Shown here: positions 7,006-11,362 of the stretch, piece after piece
How the letters are laid out: every line of letters begins with the position of its first letter
How positions within the stretch are numbered: position 1 is the stretch's first letter
Source: Brevundimonas sp. UBA5936
Lineage (GTDB): Bacteria > Pseudomonadota > Alphaproteobacteria > Caulobacterales > Caulobacteraceae
Assembly (NCBI GenBank): GCA_002430835.1
Contig: DJDA01000144.1
Coordinates: 1 to 11,362 of the forward strand
Direction of reading: 5' to 3'
Length of the DNA stretch: 11,362 nt
Notes under the pieces: generated by a model
What the model saw: the letters and a program-made list of their open reading frames with translations, nothing else
What the model was told of the DNA's origin: nothing
Databases searched by the model: none
Translations under genes and position numbers: made by a program

Positions 7006-7940
7006 GGCTGCACCTCGATTTCCTTGGACGGCGCCTTGGCGATGAACTCACGCGGACTGTCGCGCACGTTGTCAATGAGCGACTGCAGCGAGCGCGTCGC
7101 CTGATCCAGCTGACGGATGGTGTCGTTCAGCTGCGGCACCGTCTGCGAGCCGAAGTCGCCCAGCGGCCCCTCAAGCCCGGAGGCCGAACGGTTGATCGAG
7201 GCGATGGCGGCCTGCGCCTCCTGCGTCGCCTTGTTGATGTTAGCGATGGCCTGTTTGCCGTCCGTCTCGACCAGCTGGCGGGTCGAGGCGCCCAGCTGCT
7301 GATATTCGCCGACGGCGGCGTTGGCCTTGATGATCGTCTCTTCCAGCTGCTGGAACATGCCCTTGCGGGCTTCCAGCTCGGCGGTCATGGCTTCGACATT
7401 CTTCACGCTGGATGAGAAGCTGCGGATGTTGTCGTCGGACAGGACCCGGTTGATGCGGTTCAGCGCGTCGACCGTCTGGGCCAGCACCGTGCCCGAGCCG
7501 CTGAGCAATTCGGCCAGCGGGCTGGGCTGGCTCTCGATCACCGGCACCACGTGGTCGGGATACTGGTCCTTGAGCAGCGGGCTGGACGGCTCTCCGGCGG
7601 TGATCTGGATGTAGGTCAGGCCGGTGATGCCCTGCGGCTCCAACTGGGCGCGCGAAGCCACGCGCACCGGCGTCGTGCCGTTCAGGCGCACGCGGGCGAT
7701 GACCTGATCGCCCTTCTTGGGGTCCAGGTTCAGGTTCGTTACCTCGCCGACACGGATGCCGTTGAAGTGAACTTCGCCGCCTTCGGAAAGGCCGCGCACC
7801 GGGCCGTAGAAGACGATGTCATAGACGTCGTACTCCTTGTTGAACTGCAGCCGGGCCAGCCAGATGGTGAACACGGCCAGCGCCACCAGCAGGGCGACGG
7901 TGGCGATGCCGACAGCGGCGTAATGAGCGTCTCTTTCCAT
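7002..7940 (-). CDS. mlaD: MCE-domain lipid transport protein, MlaD-like with long helical C-terminus
   Basis: Substrate-binding component of an MCE lipid ABC transporter, anchored in the inner membrane and projecting into the periplasm. It has 312 residues. A single membrane helix lies at about 10-29 (VGIATVALLVALAVFTIWLA). One MCE domain spans about 38-115, with FYGPVRGLSEGGEVHFNGIR and VGEVTNLNLDP, and the pore-loop-like EPQGITGLTYIQI. From about 140 to 295 the sequence is Gln/Ala/Leu-rich and looks helical or coiled-coil, e.g. MTAELEARKGMFQQLEETII. E. coli MlaD is much shorter (about 183 residues) and lacks such an extension; homo-hexamer formation is known for the family. AGGAGG (7951-7956) precedes the ATG and overlaps the mlaF stop. 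The 3' end overlaps the lipoprotein gene by 4 nt. Confidence 0.92.
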   Translation of the reverse strand: MERDAHYAAVGIATVALLVALAVFTIWLARLQFNKEYDVYDIVFYGPVRGLSEGGEVHFNGIRVGEVTNLNLDPKKGDQVIARVRLNGTTPVRVASRAQLEPQGITGLTYIQITAGEPSSPLLKDQYPDHVVPVIESQPSPLAELLSGSGTVLAQTVDALNRINRVLSDDNIRSFSSSVKNVEAMTAELEARKGMFQQLEETIIKANAAVGEYQQLGASTRQLVETDGKQAIANINKATQEAQAAIASINRSASGLEGPLGDFGSQTVPQLNDTIRQLDQATRSLQSLIDNVRDSPREFIAKAPSKEIEVQP

Positions 7941-7950
7941 CGTTTCGCGT

Positions 7951-7956
7951 CCTCCT
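7951..7956 (-). promoter_or_regulatory. Ribosome binding site of the MlaD-like gene
   Basis: Full-consensus AGGAGG on the minus strand, ten bases before the ATG at 7940. Its first base is the last base of the mlaF stop codon, so terminating ribosomes deliver directly to it. Confidence 0.75.
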
Positions 7957-8750
7957 CAGGCCGCGCTCTTATGGGCGGCGCGTCCGCGCGGCCCCAGGAA
8001 GTATTCCTTGATCCAGGGGTGGTCCGAGCGTTCCAGCTCGGCGACCGGCGCCTTGGCCACCACATGCTTGTCCGCCAGCACGGCCACCTGGTCGCAGATG
8101 GCGTAAAGGCTGTCGAGATCGTGGGTGATCATGAAGACCGTCAGCCCCAGATCCTCCGACAACTGGCGGATCAGATCGTCGAACGCCGCCGCCCCGATCG
8201 GGTCCAGCCCGGCCGTCGGCTCGTCCAGAAAGACCAGTTCGGGGTCCAGCGCCAGGGCGCGGGCCAGGCCGACGCGCTTACGCATCCCGCCCGACAGCTC
8301 GGCCGGCTTCAGATAAAGGGCCTCGGGCTTGAGACCCACCATGGCCACCTTCATCTCGGCCAGCTCCCGGATGGTCGTCCTGGACAGATCGGTGTGCTCG
8401 ACCAGGGGCGAGGCCACATTGTCCAGCACCGTCAGCGACGAGAACAGCGCACCCTGCTGGAACAGCACGCCGGTGCGACGCTCGACGGCGGCCGCTTCCT
8501 GCTTGGTCATGGCGCTGCGGTCCTGCCCGAACAGGCTAACCTCGCCGCCTTCCGGCTCCTTCAGGCCGATGATGGAGTTCAGCAGCACGGTCTTGCCGGT
8601 GCCCGACCCGCCGACGACGCCCAGCACCTCGCCGCGCATCACGTCCAGATCCAGATCCTGATGGATCACCCGCTCGCCGAACTGGCTGAGCAGGCCCCGC
8701 ACCTGGATGACGGCCTCGCGGTCGTCCGGTTTGCGCGTCTCGGCCGTCAT
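7956..8750 (-). CDS. mlaF: MCE-type ABC transporter ATP-binding protein
   Basis: ATPase of the lipid transporter, at the cytoplasmic face with the MlaE permease. It has 264 residues, typical for MlaF/Ttg2A. All ABC motifs are intact: Walker A GGSGTGKT at 47-54, Q-loop within LFQQGALFS (about 97-105), signature LSGGM at 152-156, Walker B LVFLDEP at 172-178 with catalytic Glu177, D-loop GLDP and switch His210 in MITHDL. The frame is open further upstream to 9014, but I chose the ATG at 8750: it overlaps the mlaE stop as ATGA, the protein then matches family length, and the 88 upstream codons read as Gly/Arg/Pro-rich noise antisense in frame to the permease coding sequence. The C-terminal tail (about 240-264) fits the family. 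Confidence 0.95.
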   Translation of the reverse strand: MTAETRKPDDREAVIQVRGLLSQFGERVIHQDLDLDVMRGEVLGVVGGSGTGKTVLLNSIIGLKEPEGGEVSLFGQDRSAMTKQEAAAVERRTGVLFQQGALFSSLTVLDNVASPLVEHTDLSRTTIRELAEMKVAMVGLKPEALYLKPAELSGGMRKRVGLARALALDPELVFLDEPTAGLDPIGAAAFDDLIRQLSEDLGLTVFMITHDLDSLYAICDQVAVLADKHVVAKAPVAELERSDHPWIKEYFLGPRGRAAHKSAA

Positions 8751-9865
8751 ATTTTCAGCTCGATGAAGATCAGGGCGAAGACGGCGTCCAGCAGGATGAT
8801 GGCGAAGATGGCCTGCACCACCGCCGCCGTCACCCGGCGCCCCAGGCTTTCGACGTCGCCCGCCACCGACATGCCCTGGCGGCAGCCGATGGCCGCGACC
8901 ACCAGGGCGAAGACCGGCGCCTTTATCAGACCGACCATCATGTGGGTCGGCATATAGCCGTCCTCGACCAGCCGCTGGAAGAAGAAGGCCGGCCCCAGGT
9001 TCAACTGGCTCCATGACACCAGGACGCCGCCCAGCAGCCCCCCCACCATGGCTAGGAAGGTCAGCAGCGGCAGCATGACCAGCAGCGCCGCCAGACGCGG
9101 GATCACCAGGGCCTGAAAGGGATCGACGCCCATCACTCGCATGGCGTCCACCTCCTGCGTCATGCGCATCGAGCCGATCTCGGCGGCGAAGGACGAGGCT
9201 GAACGGCCCGCCAGCAGCACGGCGGTGATGACCACGGCGAACTCACGGAAGACGGCGACGCCGATCAGCTGCACCGTGAAGACCCCCGCCCCGAACTGGG
9301 TCAGCAGGTCCACGCCGATGAAGGCCACCACAGCGCCGATGAAGAAGTTGGTCACCACCACGATCGGAATGGCGTCAAGGCCGGTGCGTTCCGCCTGGCT
9401 GAACCAGGCGGCCCAGCGGATGCGGCCGGGGTGCTTCAGCGTGGTCAGCACCGCCGCCATCAAACGGCCCAGGAAGGCCAGGGACAGCATGGCCTCAGCG
9501 CCGAAATCATAGACCCCGCGCCCGACCTTGGCGAAGCCGCGCGTCATGGGGGCCGAGCGGCGCGGCGGCTCGGCCGTCATGCAGTCCAGCTTGGCCACCA
9601 TGCGATACAGGCGCCCGGCTTCGGGTCGCGTCGACCAGGCGGATTCCGGGATGGGCCGGCTCATTGCCTGGGCCACGGCCAGGGCGCCAGCGGTATCGAA
9701 ACGGCCCAGGTCGTCCAGGTCCAGCGCGGTCACGGATCGACCGTCCAGCTCGGCCTTCAGCCGATCACCCATCCGACCGACGGCGACGGTCGACCAGTCG
9801 CCGGCCAACCGCAAGCGCGTCTGGCCGTCCTGGCTTTCATCAATCTGGAAGTCCGCCCGATTCAT
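8747..9865 (-). CDS. mlaE: MCE-type ABC transporter permease with fused N-terminal STAS domain
   Basis: Inner-membrane permease of the lipid transporter, 372 residues; E. coli MlaE is about 260. The excess is an N-terminal STAS-like domain (about 1-95) with GQTRLRLAGDWSTVAVGRM and LDLDDLGRFDTAGALAVAQ. By eye, Thr58 in FDTAG lines up with the DTGG threonine of E. coli MlaB, so the protein combines MlaB and MlaE roles. The permease part runs from about 125 to 370 and has several hydrophobic segments (about 164-186, 198-220, 252-285, 310-330, 345-370). The family hallmark GRSASSFAAEIGSMRM, followed by TQEVDAMRVMGVDP, lies at 220-249. It is the first gene of the operon, with a good promoter upstream and a weak ribosome site before the ATG. 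Its stop overlaps the mlaF start by 4 nt. Confidence 0.94.
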   Translation of the reverse strand: MNRADFQIDESQDGQTRLRLAGDWSTVAVGRMGDRLKAELDGRSVTALDLDDLGRFDTAGALAVAQAMSRPIPESAWSTRPEAGRLYRMVAKLDCMTAEPPRRSAPMTRGFAKVGRGVYDFGAEAMLSLAFLGRLMAAVLTTLKHPGRIRWAAWFSQAERTGLDAIPIVVVTNFFIGAVVAFIGVDLLTQFGAGVFTVQLIGVAVFREFAVVITAVLLAGRSASSFAAEIGSMRMTQEVDAMRVMGVDPFQALVIPRLAALLVMLPLLTFLAMVGGLLGGVLVSWSQLNLGPAFFFQRLVEDGYMPTHMMVGLIKAPVFALVVAAIGCRQGMSVAGDVESLGRRVTAAVVQAIFAIILLDAVFALIFIELKI

Positions 9866-9906
9866 GAATCCGACACTGACACAGGCCCGCCCGCACGCAT
9901 AGGCCG

Positions 9907-9936
9907 CTTAAAGCTCTGCTTTTCGCGCTGTGTCAA
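9907..9936 (-). promoter_or_regulatory. Promoter of the mlaE operon
   Basis: On the minus strand a perfect -35 TTGACA (9931-9936), an 18-bp spacer and TTTAAG (9907-9912). The overlapping GCTTTAAG partly fits the Caulobacter-type GCTANAWC -10 element. The predicted transcript would start near 9900, leaving a leader of about 35 nt before the ATG at 9865. It is the best promoter match in the window. Confidence 0.6.
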
Positions 9937-10029
9937 CGACTGATGACTCCCGATCTCTTCCGGCGTTGCTCGACACACACAAGGCCCGCCCGTCACGGCG
10001 CAGCTTTCAGAACGTCGACCAGCCATTTT

Positions 10030-10052
10030 CGTTCAGCGGGCCGCGCCGAACG
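10030..10052 (-). terminator. Stem-loop downstream of flgL
   Basis: In the minus-strand RNA, CGUUCGGCG pairs with CGCUGAACG around a 5-nt CGGCC loop, nine pairs including one G-U. It begins 17 nt after the flgL stop. It is followed by AAAAUGG rather than a U tract, so it may be a 3'-end stabiliser or an imperfect terminator. The G-U pair makes it a better structure on the flgL strand than on the other. Confidence 0.4.
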
Positions 10053-10069
10053 CAACCTCGGGAAACGAC

Positions 10070-11017
10070 CTAGCGCAGATAGTCGAGCAGGGAGACCTGG
10101 CGAAGCTGGCTGACCACTTGGGCCGAGGCCTGCAGGGAGATCTGCGCCAGCTCCAGTTCGGTGACGGCTTCGGCCATGTTGGCGTCGGTCTTGCCGGACA
10201 GGATGGTGTCGATCGAAATCTTGCGCGCCTCCTGGGATTCCAGCAGGCGGTCGACGCGGTTCTGCATCCCGCCGTTGGCGGCCTGCAACTCCACCATCCC
10301 CTTCGCCGCCGCCTCGAAGCGACCCATCTGAGTGGTCAGAAAGGCCTTCTGAGCGTCCGTCATCTTGCCGTCCAGCGGCGTCGTCTGATGCTCCAGCTGG
10401 ATGTCGCGGAAGATGGCGAACAGCTCCGAGCCCATGGCGTCGGCCAGGAAGCCCGTGTCCATCGAGACGTTCTCGTCCAGCCAGGACGACTGCTTCAGCT
10501 GGTCGTTGTGGAAGGCCGCGCTCTCATCGGGCAAGGCCGCCAGCTTGGCCATCATGCTGGCCCCAGGCTGACCGGGAATGTCGGGCAGGTCCACCGGCGC
10601 GCGATCAGTGACCCCGCCGCCGAACAGATACTTGCCCTGATGCTTCATGTTCAGCCCGTCCTGAGCCTCCATGAACAGACTGTTCAGCGTCCCCATCAGG
10701 GTGTCCATCCGCCCGGCGGCGATGGCGTCGGCGATGGCCTGACGCGCCGCCGTCGAGGCGTCTGCGACCCGATCCATCGCCAGATCCTGGGTCTCCAGCC
10801 GAGCCGTGACGGTCTTGTTGGTGTCGATGAAGGTCTGGATGCGGGTCTGGCTGGTCATCAGCGCGCTGACCGTCTCGGAGCCTCGGCCGAAACCGACCAG
10901 GTCCGTGGCGTTCTTCTTGGTGTTCACCTTCTGCTGGGCGTCAGCCATGCGCGACTGGGCCGACATCAGGTCAAGCAGGGCCGACTGATAGTTTCCGTAG
11001 GTCGAAACGCGGGTCAT
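10070..11017 (-). CDS. flgL: Flagellar hook-associated protein 3 (hook-filament junction)
   Basis: FlgL forms the ring between FlgK and the filament and is exported through the flagellar type III apparatus. It has 315 residues, normal for the family. The N-terminal helical region (about 1-130) starts MTRVSTYGNYQSALLDLMSA, and the flagellin-like C-terminal helix (about 265-315) ends SLQASAQVVSQLRQVSLLDY with LR. The segment HQGKYLFGGGVTDRAPVDL at about 130-150 is the conserved YLFGG turn of FlgL. The middle of the protein is variable. The protein is cysteine-free, as is common for exported axial proteins. Its ATG overlaps the flgK stop as ATGA, so the two junction proteins are co-translated; a stem-loop follows its own stop. 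The flgK/flgL promoter lies outside the window. Confidence 0.93.
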   Translation of the reverse strand: MTRVSTYGNYQSALLDLMSAQSRMADAQQKVNTKKNATDLVGFGRGSETVSALMTSQTRIQTFIDTNKTVTARLETQDLAMDRVADASTAARQAIADAIAAGRMDTLMGTLNSLFMEAQDGLNMKHQGKYLFGGGVTDRAPVDLPDIPGQPGASMMAKLAALPDESAAFHNDQLKQSSWLDENVSMDTGFLADAMGSELFAIFRDIQLEHQTTPLDGKMTDAQKAFLTTQMGRFEAAAKGMVELQAANGGMQNRVDRLLESQEARKISIDTILSGKTDANMAEAVTELELAQISLQASAQVVSQLRQVSLLDYLR

Positions 11018-11362
11018 CGCACCATTCCCAGCAGGATGTCGTACATGTCCTTGGCCGCCTGAACCATGCGGGCCGAGGCGTTAAAGGCTTGCTGATAGGT
11101 GGTCATCAGCACCAGTTCCTCGTCCAGGTTGACCCCTTCGACCGAGACGCGGCGCGCCGTCGCCTCCTTGGCCAGGGCCGCGGCGCTGACGGCGTTGTTC
11201 TTGGCCATGGCGGCCCGACTGCCGATCTCGCCCGACAGTTCGGATGCATAGCGCGTCAGCGACATGGAGCCGCCCGCCGCCCCGCCCGCCGCCGAAAAGG
11301 AAGCGGCGTTCTCGCCCGCGCTGGCCAGCAGGCGCGCGCCGCGCGCGTCGTTCTTGCTGACC
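11014..11362 (-). CDS. flgK: Flagellar hook-associated protein 1, C-terminal end (runs off right edge)
   Basis: Only the last 115 residues are in the window; the minus-strand frame is open through the right edge. An internal Met at 11265 is not the start, because the frame continues upstream with VSKNDARGARLLASAGENAA and a Gly/Ala-rich stretch. The terminal helix is diagnostic: GVNLDEELVLMTTYQQAFNA followed by SARMVQAAKDMYDILLGMV, the FlgK form of the flagellar rod/hook C-terminal motif. FlgK joins hook to FlgL. The gene overlaps flgL by 4 nt, the usual flgK-flgL order. Confidence 0.93.
   Translation of the reverse strand, partial: VSKNDARGARLLASAGENAASFSAAGGAAGGSMSLTRYASELSGEIGSRAAMAKNNAVSAAALAKEATARRVSVEGVNLDEELVLMTTYQQAFNASARMVQAAKDMYDILLGMVR

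Larger units (their letters stand above)
9866..10069. other. Intergenic region between flgL and mlaE
   Basis: 204 bp with no credible gene. It holds the mlaE promoter (9907-9936), a stem-loop just beyond flgL (10030-10052), and a spaced direct repeat with AGGCCCGCCCG at 9883-9893 and 9982-9992. Each copy is preceded by an ACAC-rich stretch beginning CGACAC. Confidence 0.6.

Noticed and set aside
7551..8957. 468-codon plus-strand open frame across mlaD and mlaF
   Set aside because: Antisense shadow of two well-supported genes, low-complexity Gln/Arg/His composition, no domain recognised.
8751..9014. 88-codon upstream extension of the MlaF ATPase frame
   Set aside because: It overlaps the 3' end of mlaE in another frame, reads as Gly/Arg/Pro-rich noise, and would make the ATPase longer than its family. 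The ATGA overlap at 8747-8750 gives a standard start.
10118..11062. 314-codon plus-strand open frame opposite flgL
   Set aside because: Antisense to flgL with its conserved terminal helices and YLFGG turn; the composition is typical of a GC-rich shadow.
11014..11265. Separate 83-residue gene starting at the ATG at 11265
   Set aside because: The frame continues open upstream to the window edge with FlgK-like sequence, so this Met is internal to flgK.

Overview
The window is GC-rich, gene-dense bacterial DNA. GC-ending codons dominate, there is a complete flagellar hook-filament junction module at the right edge, and promoter-like sequences resemble the Caulobacter type. This suggests a motile alphaproteobacterium, plausibly of the Caulobacteraceae (Brevundimonas/Caulobacter-like). 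The family assignment is inference from overall protein character, not from a search. No mobile element, CRISPR array, tRNA or rRNA is visible.

Left part (1-4748): the N-terminal part of malate synthase G (glcB) runs off the left edge on the minus strand. A divergently transcribed LysR-type regulator follows, and a near-palindromic LysR-type box lies in the 102-bp gap between them. The regulator converges with a large exported S9-family serine peptidase on the minus strand, related to the glutamyl endopeptidase (S9D) group. Their stop codons abut with no base between them.

Middle (4749-6384): a 187-bp divergent intergenic region precedes scoA-scoB on the plus strand, the two subunits of succinyl-CoA:3-ketoacid CoA-transferase, separated by 2 bp. 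A strong bidirectional terminator and a second perfect hairpin close this unit. glcB (glyoxylate bypass) and scoAB (acetoacetate activation) both concern acetyl-CoA-type carbon, but they are separate transcription units.

Right-centre (6385-9936): a minus-strand operon encodes an MCE-type lipid ABC transporter. In transcription order it holds a STAS-MlaE permease fusion, an MlaF ATPase, a single-MCE MlaD-like protein with a long helical C-terminus, and an outer-membrane-type auxiliary lipoprotein of the PqiC/ABC_trans_aux family. Genes overlap by 4 nt or sit 15 nt apart. A good promoter (TTGACA, 18-bp spacer, TTTAAG) precedes the permease. No mlaC or mlaA is present here, so the unit looks like a hybrid between the E. 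coli Mla and Pqi systems.

Right edge (10030-11362): flgL and the 3' end of flgK, minus strand, overlapping by 4 nt, with a stem-loop downstream of flgL. Most of the window is ordinary chromosomal core. The hybrid MCE transporter operon and the glcB/LysR operator are the parts most worth a second look. No clearly undescribed system was found.
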